The notes under the pieces: model-generated
Told to the model about the DNA's origin: nothing
What the model saw: only the letters and a program-made list of their open reading frames with translations
Databases searched by the model: none
Shown here: positions 36,859 to 46,044 of the stretch, piece by piece
Numbering within the stretch: position 1 is the first letter of the stretch
Layout of the letters: each line of letters starts with the position of its first letter
Made by a program: the position numbers and the translations under genes
From: FEN-1350 sp964643355
GTDB lineage: Bacteria; Planctomycetota; Phycisphaerae; Sedimentisphaerales; Anaerohalosphaeraceae
Direction: 5' to 3'
NCBI GenBank assembly: GCA_964643355.1
Contig: CAZXPW010000021.1
Coordinates: 1 to 64,000, forward strand
Length of the DNA: 64,000 nucleotides

Positions 36859-36935
36859 CAGAACTCGAATTTCGGGCGTTTGGTCGTGTAAATCCGAATT
36901 TGTCTGTCTGGCGTCTGTCTCATTCCATTCGGAAC

Positions 36936-39047
36936 CTACTGACCCTGCGGACGATAAAAAGGGGCGGTCGGCTCCCCATTCCCCAGCCCCGGAACATCCA
37001 GAGTCAGCGGACGGTCATGGAATTCGGATGCGGCCCGAACCAACTGGCTTTCGCGGGCCGTCTCCTGAAACAATCCAAAAGGATTTCCACCAACCGTTCC
37101 CGACCGTATGGATTCCGGTATTTCGGAAGGTGGATTTGATATGGGCGGCTTCTGTTTGGCCAGTTCCGCCAGGGCTTGCGACGCCTTCAGGGCTTCTTTT
37201 GCCAGTTCGTCCACCGATCGTTGTTTGCGAACGGCCACATGAGCCGGTTGGCTGGGACTCATCGGTGGAACCGGATCGAAATGGAAATTCGGCCCGGGTT
37301 CCCGCAGAACCTCCGGCGATTGATTCAGATTCACCGGCTGAAGCGGAGTGATCGGGATCACCTCCGACGGCGGATGGACACACGAACCTCCCGACGACCC
37401 GGAGGGGCCGCCGCCAAATCCGGACAACGGATACAGCGAAGGAACCTCCACATGCGGAGGCACATTCAGCTTGGCCGATGGGGGGATTTCCATCTGGAAC
37501 GGCGCGACGGCAGGTCCTCCCGGTATTGGCTGAAAATCCGTTGTCACCGGAGCTTGAATCGAGCCAGCGGTTAGAGATGAAGTACGATGTTCAGTTGTCA
37601 GCAACGGCGGAGCCATATCCTGCGGGGACGACTGTTGTTTGCCCTTGTCCAGACTCTTTTCCCATCGGTACAATTCATCATTCCACGCCCGGAACACGGC
37701 CCGCTGAGAATACCGGGACTCGACCCATTCCCGATATCGCTGGGGCTCATACGATCCCGACTGAACCTGCCGACAGAAATCCTCGGCCAGATCAAACACG
37801 AACTCGCGATCCAGCCGTTCGTCCACGCCCGGATAATTGGCTACAACCGGTCGAAGACCCGCCGCCATCCCCTTCAGTACTCCGTCCCATCCCTGACCTT
37901 GAATCCCCGCGGCGACAATATAGTGTTTGTCCCGCAGCCAGGAATTCAGATTTCGCGGCATTGGATCGAGAACGACGACGCCCGACAAACGCATCTGCTC
38001 GCTCATGTGCCGTAAATACGATTCCGTTTGCTGATCCGAACCGGTCGCGGCAAGATAGAGCCGATATACAGGATCCAGGTAATTCAGTTTCTGCATGCAG
38101 TGCAGCAACAACATCGGATTTGCCTCGGCCGTCAGCGGGCCGATATAGGCCAGGTTCTTGCCGCGTTGTTTACAGACGAATCCATACTCCCGACAATCCA
38201 CCCCATCCGGGATATGCGCCACCCGGGTCCTTTTCTCGATCCCCTCCACCCGCTCCAGGAATGTCTCATACTCCGTTCCAAGCCCTGTCACGATCACCGT
38301 GTTGATCTGTTCCCATTGGATCTGATCGAGCCAGGATTGCATCGCATCGCCGGGGCGAAGCCGCAAAATAAGGGGACAGATTTTGGGCATCCGGGATAGA
38401 GCGACAACCCGTTCGTCACATCCTTCCAGCCAGACCATCGAACCCGGTTCGGCAATCGATCGAAACGCTTCGATGGGCTTGCCCACATGGAGTTCCGTCA
38501 GAAAGCGTTTGTTGGCATATTCATAAACCGTTCGTGTCGGATCATCATCCCGTGCCGACCATATCCTCAACCGAGGCCTCTTGGTCCGGAGAATGTCCAG
38601 CATCGGCAGGAGAACTTCCTGTTGTGGGTTGACCTCCAGCGAACGCAACAACATCTCGATGGCCCCTCCGAAGGACTCCTGTTTCAGAAAGGCATCCCCC
38701 GTGCGGTTCAACAGATCGGCCGACAGAAGTCCCATCCTTTCCATCCCATCGAAATGCTGTACAGCCATCCCCGGATACCCTCCGTCCAAATAGGCCTCGC
38801 ACAGATTCCACAAGATTTCCGCCGAAACCGAATTTCCGCTGAGATTTCGGGCCTTTTCAAAGGCCACGATTGCGTCTTCAATCTGTCGGAGACAAAATAA
38901 AATCGCTCCACAGTCATTCCACGCCTGACAATCCTGAGGATGCTCCCGAAGATGAGCCCGGACCTTTTCCAGGGCCTCTTGATGCCGGCCGGTTTCTGCC
39001 AGTTTCATGTAGGATTCATGTGCCGGGCCTTGCGAATCCGCTGCCAT
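36936..39047 (-). CDS. TPR-glycosyltransferase with long disordered tail (tandem copy 2)
   Basis: A 703-residue protein. An N-terminal TPR region (ETGRHQEALEKVRAHLREHP, AWNDCGAILFCLRQIEDA) leads into a GT-B domain with IPDGVDCREYGFVCKQRGK, LAYIGPLTAEANPMLLLHCM and AAGLRPVVANYPGVDERL. The last 230 residues are rich in Pro, Ser and Gly and look unstructured, ending with FYRPQGQ. AGGAG lies eight bases before the ATG. Its paralogue at 39274-40722 lacks the tail. The TPR plus GT-B layout resembles enzymes that glycosylate proteins such as flagellin; substrate inferred from location beside flgL. Confidence 0.75.
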   Translation of the reverse strand: MAADSQGPAHESYMKLAETGRHQEALEKVRAHLREHPQDCQAWNDCGAILFCLRQIEDAIVAFEKARNLSGNSVSAEILWNLCEAYLDGGYPGMAVQHFDGMERMGLLSADLLNRTGDAFLKQESFGGAIEMLLRSLEVNPQQEVLLPMLDILRTKRPRLRIWSARDDDPTRTVYEYANKRFLTELHVGKPIEAFRSIAEPGSMVWLEGCDERVVALSRMPKICPLILRLRPGDAMQSWLDQIQWEQINTVIVTGLGTEYETFLERVEGIEKRTRVAHIPDGVDCREYGFVCKQRGKNLAYIGPLTAEANPMLLLHCMQKLNYLDPVYRLYLAATGSDQQTESYLRHMSEQMRLSGVVVLDPMPRNLNSWLRDKHYIVAAGIQGQGWDGVLKGMAAGLRPVVANYPGVDERLDREFVFDLAEDFCRQVQSGSYEPQRYREWVESRYSQRAVFRAWNDELYRWEKSLDKGKQQSSPQDMAPPLLTTEHRTSSLTAGSIQAPVTTDFQPIPGGPAVAPFQMEIPPSAKLNVPPHVEVPSLYPLSGFGGGPSGSSGGSCVHPPSEVIPITPLQPVNLNQSPEVLREPGPNFHFDPVPPMSPSQPAHVAVRKQRSVDELAKEALKASQALAELAKQKPPISNPPSEIPESIRSGTVGGNPFGLFQETARESQLVRAASEFHDRPLTLDVPGLGNGEPTAPFYRPQGQ

Positions 39048-39273
39048 GTTTGATCTCCTGTCGGTTACCGTTTCAGAGGATTACGGTCGGTCCTCAAGAC
39101 CGACGAATCCCCGTTCCTTCGTTGCCGAGATTCGACAACGATACGGGTTCCATAATGGAATGTGCAAATCCCGTGCCTGAAATGAAAATGAGGATTCAAA
39201 CCCCCGAAGCCCCCCCGGCCCCCCCCCTTATGGACCATCCCTGTCAAAGAATCAAACACCCGCCCGACCCGGA
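39048..39273. repeat. Spacer between TPR-glycosyltransferases with hairpin and C7GGC9 homopolymer tract
   Basis: The 226-base spacer holds two notable elements. At 39086-39104 a perfect seven-base stem (GTCGGTC/GACCGAC) encloses CTCAA, about 40-60 bases before the next start on the minus strand. At 39210-39227 a C7GGC9 run (G9CCG7 on the coding strand) lies 47-64 bases after the preceding stop. No gene was seen here. The hairpin has no T run after it, so it is not a standard terminator. Confidence 0.6.
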
Positions 39274-40722
39274 TCAACCAATCCGCCCGACTCCCCGACC
39301 GGTGCCTCGCCGAATTCGGGCTTCCAGTCCCGTCAAGATTCCCCCGACGCGATCCAATTGTTCGCTCAGCGAATACCTCCGTTCGACATACGCCCTGTAC
39401 TGCTGGGAATGATAATCGGCCGACTCGATCCGATCGCAGAATTCTCGGGGCGTCCGAAACAACCATTCGGATCCAAAAGTATCCTCGGCGCCGGGAAAAT
39501 CGTGAATCACCGGCTTCAGACCCGCCGCCATCGCCTCCAATACCCCCATCCCCTGACTTTCGATTATGCTTGTGCAAACGATGTAGTGCTTGTCAGCCAA
39601 CCATCCCTGAACATCCGATTGCCAGCCGTCAAAATGGATGACGCCTTCGAGATGTAAGGATCGGGTCATGTGCCGAAGGTACTGATCCAGCGTTTTATCC
39701 TGAACCTTCCCGGCGATATACAAATGATAATCGGGGTCGCGACGATGGAGTTCCTCCATGCACTGCAGGAGAAACATGGGATTTTTGACCATTCGAGTAT
39801 CCCCGATGAAGGCCAATCGTTTTCCCCGTCTTCGCCGCTGAAATCGGATCCGATCCAGGTCCACGCCATTGGGAATCGTTTCCATTCGAACCCGTGAGGG
39901 CAAATCTGGAACCTGTTCCAGCAACGCTTCCCGGACAAAACGGTTTCCCACCGTGATCAGATAATCAATCGCATCCCAGTTCACTCGCCGGGGCCAATCC
40001 AGATAGGCCTCATACCGATGCAAACGAATTATCTTCGTACATGCTCCGGCATGACGACTCCCAATCTCGGCCAACTCGCTGCACCACTCAAACCAGGCAA
40101 TATCGCTGCTACCCATCAGCCGATGGACTTCGGGAATCGTGTTTCCTTCAAAGACGCGGACGGGAAACCGTTGTCGGACATACGCTTCGATCGGCCGCAG
40201 AAAGGTTGGCCCGTCCCCTCCGCAGAAAAACCCGACGCCAACCCGCGAATTCCGAATCTCTTCGGCAAGCCGAAGCAAAACACCGTTCTCCGGAAACAGC
40301 ATCTGTCCAAGCAAAACACACTCCATCGCTCCGGCCGGATGATTCCCCTCCAGAAGCGATCGGACGACTTCCTCGATCCATGCAATGTCCACTCCCCCCG
40401 TCTGTTCCAGATCGGCCAGATACCGCTTGGCCCGTTCGTATTGTCCCATGACCAGGCACACTCGGATGAGATTGCGGCCCGATTCTTTGTCATCCGCGAT
40501 CAATTCCCTCGCCCGTTCCAGACACGCCAGGGCGTCGTTGTTTCGTCCCAACCCAAACAACACCACGCCGGCGTCATTCCAGGCCTCGGCGTCCTCCGGC
40601 GAATGTCGAAGGTACTCCTCAAAACAAATCGCCGCCTCTCCCGCTCGTCCTTGCTCGGCTAACGCCAGCGCTTGACGATACGAAGCGGCCGTGCTCGACA
40701 ATTTTTCCGTTTCGATCCCCAT
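39274..40722 (-). CDS. TPR-glycosyltransferase (tandem copy 1)
   Basis: A 482-residue protein with an N-terminal TPR part (EQGRAGEAAICFEEYLRHSP, AWNDAGVVLFGLGRNNDALA) and a GT-B domain. The latter has IPNGVDLDRIRFQRRRRGK, LAFIGDTRMVKNPMFLLQCM, CTSIIESQGMGVLEAMAAGL and KPVIHDFPGAEDTF. The ESQGMGVLEAMAAG segment is the classic GT4 donor site. It starts 17 bases after flgL and is the first glycan gene after the flagellar set, so it is expected on the same transcript. Paralogous throughout to 36936-39047. Best explained as a flagellin or hook-protein glycosyltransferase; this is inference. Confidence 0.78.
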   Translation of the reverse strand: MGIETEKLSSTAASYRQALALAEQGRAGEAAICFEEYLRHSPEDAEAWNDAGVVLFGLGRNNDALACLERARELIADDKESGRNLIRVCLVMGQYERAKRYLADLEQTGGVDIAWIEEVVRSLLEGNHPAGAMECVLLGQMLFPENGVLLRLAEEIRNSRVGVGFFCGGDGPTFLRPIEAYVRQRFPVRVFEGNTIPEVHRLMGSSDIAWFEWCSELAEIGSRHAGACTKIIRLHRYEAYLDWPRRVNWDAIDYLITVGNRFVREALLEQVPDLPSRVRMETIPNGVDLDRIRFQRRRRGKRLAFIGDTRMVKNPMFLLQCMEELHRRDPDYHLYIAGKVQDKTLDQYLRHMTRSLHLEGVIHFDGWQSDVQGWLADKHYIVCTSIIESQGMGVLEAMAAGLKPVIHDFPGAEDTFGSEWLFRTPREFCDRIESADYHSQQYRAYVERRYSLSEQLDRVGGILTGLEARIRRGTGRGVGRIG

Positions 40723-40739
40723 CTCGTACGCCCTGCGGA

Positions 40740-41936
40740 TCAGCCGATAAAGTCCATTAACGACATCGAAAACATCTTGGCCGCCACCTGCAACGACATC
40801 TCGTATAAAACTTCATATCGCGCCAGATCCACCGCCACCTGCGTGATATCCGCATCCTGTCGAGTGCTGATTTCTTCGTCGGCGTTGGCCTTGATGTCAA
40901 TCAGACTGTCCTTGAGATTGGACATGGTCTCCAGCCGTCCTCCAATCAGAGGATAGGCCCGGACCAGTTTCTCTTCCACCAGAGCCAGTTCATCCACCGT
41001 GGCCCGCATGACGGTATCCCATTGTGCCTGGGGCAGATTCGCCATATTGTTGAGCAGATCACGACAGTGAATCAAAACATTGAACACATCATAGGTTCCC
41101 GGCACTCGAACATATTCATTTCCAGTCTGAGTAATTCCCGTAACATCCACATACAGAACCTCGCCCGTGGTTCCATTGACAACCGCCAGGTTCGTTTCGG
41201 TCCCGGTGGCCGTTACGGTCGTTGCCCCCCCGTCAATCGACAACTTCCAAGCTCCGGCCGACCCCGAGATTTGCAAGACAAGATCGCCTCGAACGCTCGA
41301 GGTTCCGGTCCCCGCCGCCACGCCCGTGGTTCCATAGAAAACCGGAGTTTCCGCATCATCCGCGCGAAACAATCGGTCGCCCACCAGTACCGCCGAGGTT
41401 TCCACCCCCGGAGCCACGCTGATGTTTCGTTCCTCCTGGCTGCCCTGATAGATCACTCGCTGAATATTCCCGTTGGCGTCTCGTTCCACCAGGTAAGGAT
41501 CCGAATTGCTTTGAGCGCCTCCGAAAAGCCGATCCCCCATTCGCTGCTTATTGGCCAGCGAGACCATCTGTTCCAGGATTTCATTAATTTCCGCCGCCTT
41601 TTGAGCGCGGACCGAAGGATCCGAATAGATGGGCGTCAGGGCCGAGGTTAACGATGCTCGTGCGCCACCCAACCCTCCTTCCCCCGTCATCTCCTGGACA
41701 ACCGAGGAACTAAAGTCCAGAACGCTGATGACATTGGTCAAAGTATTGATATACCGGTCCAGAGACCGGCTTTCCGTCCGCAGCGACAGAATCCGGTTGG
41801 CTTCATACGGATTATCCGAAGGCCGGTTAATCGCCTGTCCGCTCGACGCCTGTTCCTGCAGGTTGGATAGCTTGCTGGTATGACTCGAAATCGCCCAGCT
41901 TACGCTGTTGTAAATCGCTTCCAGTGAATATCCCAT
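40740..41936 (-). CDS. flgL: Flagellar hook-filament junction protein FlgL
   Basis: A 398-residue hook-associated protein 3. The N-terminus ISSHTSKLSNLQEQASSGQ and RPSDNPYEANRILSLRTE are flagellin-like D0/D1 helices. The C-terminal helices run through SRQ-type sequence EEISTRQDADITQVAVDLAR and MSLQVAAKMFSMSL. The middle is a variable beta-rich insert with many Thr and Gly residues. It sits between the hook and the filament and is exported by the flagellar type III system. It starts 27 bases after flgK; the first TPR-glycosyltransferase begins 17 bases downstream. The usual fliW/csrA pair is absent after it. Confidence 0.92.
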   Translation of the reverse strand: MGYSLEAIYNSVSWAISSHTSKLSNLQEQASSGQAINRPSDNPYEANRILSLRTESRSLDRYINTLTNVISVLDFSSSVVQEMTGEGGLGGARASLTSALTPIYSDPSVRAQKAAEINEILEQMVSLANKQRMGDRLFGGAQSNSDPYLVERDANGNIQRVIYQGSQEERNISVAPGVETSAVLVGDRLFRADDAETPVFYGTTGVAAGTGTSSVRGDLVLQISGSAGAWKLSIDGGATTVTATGTETNLAVVNGTTGEVLYVDVTGITQTGNEYVRVPGTYDVFNVLIHCRDLLNNMANLPQAQWDTVMRATVDELALVEEKLVRAYPLIGGRLETMSNLKDSLIDIKANADEEISTRQDADITQVAVDLARYEVLYEMSLQVAAKMFSMSLMDFIG

Positions 41937-41963
41937 ATGGTTCCCTTCGGGATGGACGCCGTT

Positions 41964-43994
41964 TTAATCCGCCAAAGACAAAAGCACATCCAGCGAACTG
42001 GATACGGTCCGCATATACTTGGCCATTGCCTGAAACATCCGCTCATACAACAACATCTTGGCCGCTTCGTCGTTCATATCCACGCCACTGACTTTGGATC
42101 GTTGTTCGCTCAGGTTGCGCCAGACGCCCTCGGTGTTTTCCTGACGAGTTTTGGTCACGGCTATCTGATTGCCTACATCCGTCGCCAGATTGCGATAGAA
42201 CGACTTGGGACTGAGGTTGTTGAGTCCTTGGGATTCCGTATCTCCGATCGCCGCCAGGGCCAGCGCATTGGCGCTATCGGTCATTTCAACGCTTCGCGAA
42301 ACCGCGATATGGGCCCCGGATTCTTTCACATGTTCCGATACCGCGATCGAACCGGCGTCCACGCCGGAAAAGAAACAGTTGATTCCGGTCGCGGTGAGAA
42401 ATCCGGAGGTATCGGAATTGGCTAACGCTTGAATTTCAAATTGCTCGCCGTCGTTGAAATATCCCGGACTGACTCCGTCGCTGTTGAACTGAATCTTCAG
42501 TCCCTTGTTGACCCCCACGATGGTCCCCGGGAAATACCCCGCCCCGAGATTGATTTTGGCGACCACTTCGCCGGCGCCGTCCTTGACCTCCAACTCCATC
42601 GTCCCATTCCCGATCGCCAGCGTCCCGCCGGGAGGCGTCGTCTGAACCGTGCAGGTATAGGTCTGGTTGGTACTGCCCGTATAGGTCCCCAGAATCTGAA
42701 TGATCGGCGGAGCTTCGTTTGCCCCCCCTCCGGCTCCCGCCAGGGCTCCGGACGGATAGCCGCTGGGCAAACTCAACGCCCCGGGGAGAAAATCGAATGA
42801 GTAACCCGCGTTGGCCACGATTTGAAGTCGCCCCGCGTTCACGCCCGTGTTCAGATTCAGTCCCGTAATAGCGGCGATGTCCGCCGCAACGCTGGATAAA
42901 GTCGAGGTTTCCGCATCCACCGTCACGATGTGTCGCGTCACCTCGCCGGTCGGCGAGGTCAACCGAATACAGATCTGGCCGTCGGTCACGGGAGGAACGA
43001 ATTGGTTGACATTCGTTTCCGTCATGGTCCATCCGGACAGCCGTTCGAACGATCCGGCGGAGCCGACGCCCTGAACATGCAGCAGGTTGGTTTCACGAAT
43101 GACCACCCCGGCCAGCGTGTCCAGACTGTTGCTGATGCCGCGAACGATCGAATTCCGCAGCGAAATCAATCCCCCGATACGGCCCCCTTCCACCCGCGTA
43201 TTGTAGCTGCTCTGGCCGACTGGCGTTACCCCCAGATCGTATTCCCCGTCGTTTTCCACAAGCCCGACATCCAGTCGGGTATAATTCGACCCCAGGACGA
43301 CGGTCGTATCGCCGACGACCACATCCACCACATCATACTCCCTCTGATAAGTCTTGATTCCGATCATCCGGCTGAGCGTGGCGATGAGCTGATCCCGCTG
43401 GTCCTGCAGATTGTTGGTTTCCTTGCCCCGAACGCTCAGCGACGCGATTCGATCGTTCAAATCCGCGATCTGGGCCGTGAGAATGTTCACGTCGTTGATC
43501 GTTTCTCGAGCTTCCGAATAGGTCCGGTCCTCCAGATCCCGCGCCACCGAAGACAGGTTCCGCAACTGGTTGGCCAGCGTTTCCGCCCCCGATACAACCA
43601 GACTTTGCAGGTTCACATCCGTCGGCGACGCCGCCAGTTCGTGCATCGCGTCGAAAAAATCGTCCATTGCCGAACTCAACGCCGAAGTCGTCAATTCCGC
43701 GAACGCACTTTCGATCGTCGTCAGGGCCTCCAGCTCTTTCTCGATCTGCGCCATATCCGATTCGTAGCTGACGATTTCTCCGTCCAGCAACTTGTCCACC
43801 ATTCGCCGGATGCCCGCCACCGACACCCCCTGACCGATCTGGTGACCTCCGGTATAGACGTCTTCGATTGGACGAAGGTCCACTTCCTGGCGATGGTAAC
43901 CGTTCGTCGCCCCGTTGGCCAGGTTGTTTCCGATCACATCCAGCGCCAACTGGGCGGCGTGAAGCCCGCTGATCCCGATTTCATACCCGGCCAT
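41964..43994 (-). CDS. flgK: Flagellar hook-associated protein FlgK
   Basis: A 676-residue hook-filament junction protein. ISGLHAAQLALDVIGNNLANGATNGYHRQ is the FlgK/FlgE rod-hook N-terminal signature (read in two parts: LHAAQLALDVIGNNLAN and GYHRQEVDL). The C-terminal SGVDMNDEAAKMLLYERMFQ and AKYMRTVSSSLDVLL form the matching helix. The ATG at 43994 is preferred over the TTG before it because GGAG lies seven bases upstream. The insert in the middle contains a Gly-rich stretch (AGAGGGANEAPP). Located between flgN-like and flgL, the standard order. Confidence 0.93.
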   Translation of the reverse strand: MAGYEIGISGLHAAQLALDVIGNNLANGATNGYHRQEVDLRPIEDVYTGGHQIGQGVSVAGIRRMVDKLLDGEIVSYESDMAQIEKELEALTTIESAFAELTTSALSSAMDDFFDAMHELAASPTDVNLQSLVVSGAETLANQLRNLSSVARDLEDRTYSEARETINDVNILTAQIADLNDRIASLSVRGKETNNLQDQRDQLIATLSRMIGIKTYQREYDVVDVVVGDTTVVLGSNYTRLDVGLVENDGEYDLGVTPVGQSSYNTRVEGGRIGGLISLRNSIVRGISNSLDTLAGVVIRETNLLHVQGVGSAGSFERLSGWTMTETNVNQFVPPVTDGQICIRLTSPTGEVTRHIVTVDAETSTLSSVAADIAAITGLNLNTGVNAGRLQIVANAGYSFDFLPGALSLPSGYPSGALAGAGGGANEAPPIIQILGTYTGSTNQTYTCTVQTTPPGGTLAIGNGTMELEVKDGAGEVVAKINLGAGYFPGTIVGVNKGLKIQFNSDGVSPGYFNDGEQFEIQALANSDTSGFLTATGINCFFSGVDAGSIAVSEHVKESGAHIAVSRSVEMTDSANALALAAIGDTESQGLNNLSPKSFYRNLATDVGNQIAVTKTRQENTEGVWRNLSEQRSKVSGVDMNDEAAKMLLYERMFQAMAKYMRTVSSSLDVLLSLAD

Positions 43995-44024
43995 CAATCA
44001 TCTCCTTTTCCATCCAGCCGGCCC

Positions 44025-44540
44025 TTATGCCCGAACGCTGACCAGACGATCCCGAACCTGCCAGTCCGACCGGCCCTGAGCGTTATATGAATTCCCCACC
44101 TCCCCCAGCATCGTCCGTAACAACATCCGATTCAGCCGAGTGCAATCGGCCAGCAACAATTCCGTCAGGTGATGTTCCATCTTGAGCCGTCGAACCTGTC
44201 TGCCCAATGTGTCCTGCCGTCGCCGCAGGGGATCGCCCTGTTCGGCCGGGATCGAGCCAATCAGCCGCGTTAGATTCAACTGGGATTCCGGACAGCCGAC
44301 CGTTTCGGCCAGGCGTCGTCGCATCTGCTGTCTTCGTTGGTCCAATTGGGAATACATATTCTGCTGGGCCTGTATTTGTTTCATCAGCTCCTCAAGCCCG
44401 TTCTCGTCCCGCCGGATGACGGCGGACCGTAGATCGTCCAGTTGACGAAGGATTTGTTCGATGCGTTGTTGTTCCTGATCCAAAAGCTCGTTGAGATTGA
44501 CAAGTATTTCTGGATCCAGTTCTGTTTGTATTCGATTCAT
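44025..44540 (-). CDS. flgN: FlgN-like flagellar export chaperone
   Basis: A 171-residue helical protein. LLDQEQQRIEQILRQLDDLRS and ELMKQIQAQQNMYSQLDQRR give the FlgN coiled-coil pattern, and the central part contains the typical Q/R-rich hinge. FlgN binds the C-terminal helices of FlgK and FlgL and brings them to the export gate. Placement directly before flgK supports this. It overlaps flgJ by four bases (ATGA). No enzymatic motif. Identification is by pattern and position. Confidence 0.75.
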   Translation of the reverse strand: MNRIQTELDPEILVNLNELLDQEQQRIEQILRQLDDLRSAVIRRDENGLEELMKQIQAQQNMYSQLDQRRQQMRRRLAETVGCPESQLNLTRLIGSIPAEQGDPLRRRQDTLGRQVRRLKMEHHLTELLLADCTRLNRMLLRTMLGEVGNSYNAQGRSDWQVRDRLVSVRA

Positions 44541-44902
44541 ATTCGTTCATCCAGTCTTGCGTCGTCGTTTTCCGGTTCGATGGACCCGGCCTTCTGTTGT
44601 TGGGCCATCATCGAATACAGGTCTTTCCACAATCCCAGTCCGCCTTGCTCTCCGACCGCCTGGGCCAGGAAAGACCAGTACATGCCCTGAATCTGCTCCG
44701 AAGACGAATCTTCCCAGTCGTCGTCGGGAATACTGTCCTTCATGACGCTCATCACCTGATGAAGAAACACCGACTCAAAATCCCGGGCCACCTTTTGAAG
44801 TTTTTCCTGCTGCGCCGTCCCCGCCGCGCCGACGGAGGCGCCGGTCGGCTCAACCCCCCGAGTCGGCGAATCCAACGGCATCCAAGTCGGTTCCGGAATC
44901 AT
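44537..44902 (-). CDS. flgJ: FlgJ-like rod-binding protein (no muramidase domain)
   Basis: A 121-residue protein with KVARDFESVFLHQVMSVMKDSI, the conserved rod-capping segment of FlgJ, and a Gly-containing tail (AVGEQGGLGLWKDLYSMMAQQ). The peptidoglycan-hydrolase domain of enteric FlgJ is absent, as in many bacteria outside the enterics. It caps the growing rod in the periplasm. It starts 13 bases after flgI ends and overlaps the flgN-like gene by four bases. Ribosome binding site not distinctive. Confidence 0.85.
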   Translation of the reverse strand: MIPEPTWMPLDSPTRGVEPTGASVGAAGTAQQEKLQKVARDFESVFLHQVMSVMKDSIPDDDWEDSSSEQIQGMYWSFLAQAVGEQGGLGLWKDLYSMMAQQQKAGSIEPENDDARLDERI

Positions 44903-44915
44903 CTCGTCGGCTCCC

Positions 44916-46028
44916 TTACATCGTCTTCAATTCGGCGTGGAGCGCTTTGGCTTCCCGCAAGGCGTTGAAAATCGCGATCAAATCCCTCGGCGTCGCCCCG
45001 ATCGTGTTTAACGCATCCACCAGTTCCGTCACGGTTACGACCTTGGGAACGCGAATCAGGTGCCCTTCTTCTTCGCTCACCGAGATCGAAGTGTCCGGCA
45101 CAATCGCCGTCGTCGCATTCTCGGTAAACGGCGCTATCGGTTGCGACACCAACTGTTGTTCCTTGATCCTGACCACGATGCTGCCCTGTGCAATCGCCGT
45201 CTCGGATATCCCGATTTGGCCGCCCGCCACGATTGTGCCGGTCTTCTCGTTGATCACCACAATCGCCGCCAAATCCGCTTCCACCTCGATTTCCATCACC
45301 TTCCCGATGAACTGCAGCTCCTGGCCGGGATAAACCCCATCGGGGATATAGACCCGAACGGATCCCGGATCTTCCAGGACGGCATAGTCCTTGAATGTCG
45401 CGTTGATCCCGTCCTGGATTCGCTGAGCCGTCGTCAGATCGAAATTCCGCAGGGCCAGCGTAAAAAACCGCCTCCCTTCCTCCACTTCAATCAGGGTCGA
45501 TCGCTCTTCCCGTTCCACATGGGCCCCGTTTGGAATCCGCCCCGAGGTGGGATGATTCTTGGCCACCTTACTGCCGGTTTGGCCCTCAACCGTCCAGGAT
45601 GCCGTCGAGATCGCGCCCGCCCGGGCTACGGCATACACCTGCCCGTCCAGACCCTTCAGTTCCGTCGTCAGGAGGGTCCCCCCCTGGAGACTCTTGGCGT
45701 CACCCAGCGTTGACACATTGATGTCAATCGTCGATCCCGACCGACTGTATGGCCCCAGTTCCGCCGTCACCGTCACCAGGGCGATGCTCCCGCTGGTCAG
45801 CAGACTGGGCATAAAGGTCAGCCCATCCTCCCGTCTTAACAAACTCGCCAGGGCCTGGGCGCTGGGCAGTTTGGAATCGCCGGTGTTTTGAAGGCCGACA
45901 ACAAGGCCGGTCCCCATCAGAGGGTTGCCTCGTTCCCCCACAACCTGCGTAATATCCTTGATCCGGGCCGATTCGGTCGCCCCCGATATCGCCAGAATCC
46001 ATAGCAGAATAATGATCGTTCGGCGCAT
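44916..46028 (-). CDS. flgI: Flagellar P-ring protein FlgI
   Basis: A 370-residue secreted P-ring subunit. The signal peptide MRRTIIILLWILAISGATES precedes ARIKDITQVVGERGNPLMG, TGLVVGLQNTGD, and the conserved ARAGAIST and VRVYIPDGV segments. The C-terminal PKVVTVTELVDALNTIGATPRDLIAIF matches the family end. It assembles around the rod in the peptidoglycan layer, with FlgA as chaperone two genes upstream. Its presence with flgH shows a Gram-negative-type basal body. Confidence 0.93.
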   Translation of the reverse strand: MRRTIIILLWILAISGATESARIKDITQVVGERGNPLMGTGLVVGLQNTGDSKLPSAQALASLLRREDGLTFMPSLLTSGSIALVTVTAELGPYSRSGSTIDINVSTLGDAKSLQGGTLLTTELKGLDGQVYAVARAGAISTASWTVEGQTGSKVAKNHPTSGRIPNGAHVEREERSTLIEVEEGRRFFTLALRNFDLTTAQRIQDGINATFKDYAVLEDPGSVRVYIPDGVYPGQELQFIGKVMEIEVEADLAAIVVINEKTGTIVAGGQIGISETAIAQGSIVVRIKEQQLVSQPIAPFTENATTAIVPDTSISVSEEEGHLIRVPKVVTVTELVDALNTIGATPRDLIAIFNALREAKALHAELKTM

Positions 46029-46044
46029 CGTCCGTCTCCTTCGA

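Noticed and set aside
39086..39104. Rho-independent terminator in the 39.1 kb spacer
   Set aside because: The stem is perfect but no T run follows on either strand.
42930..44090. 386-codon plus-strand open frame opposite flgK
   Set aside because: Antisense shadow of flgK; rich in Arg, His and Gln as expected from reverse reading.
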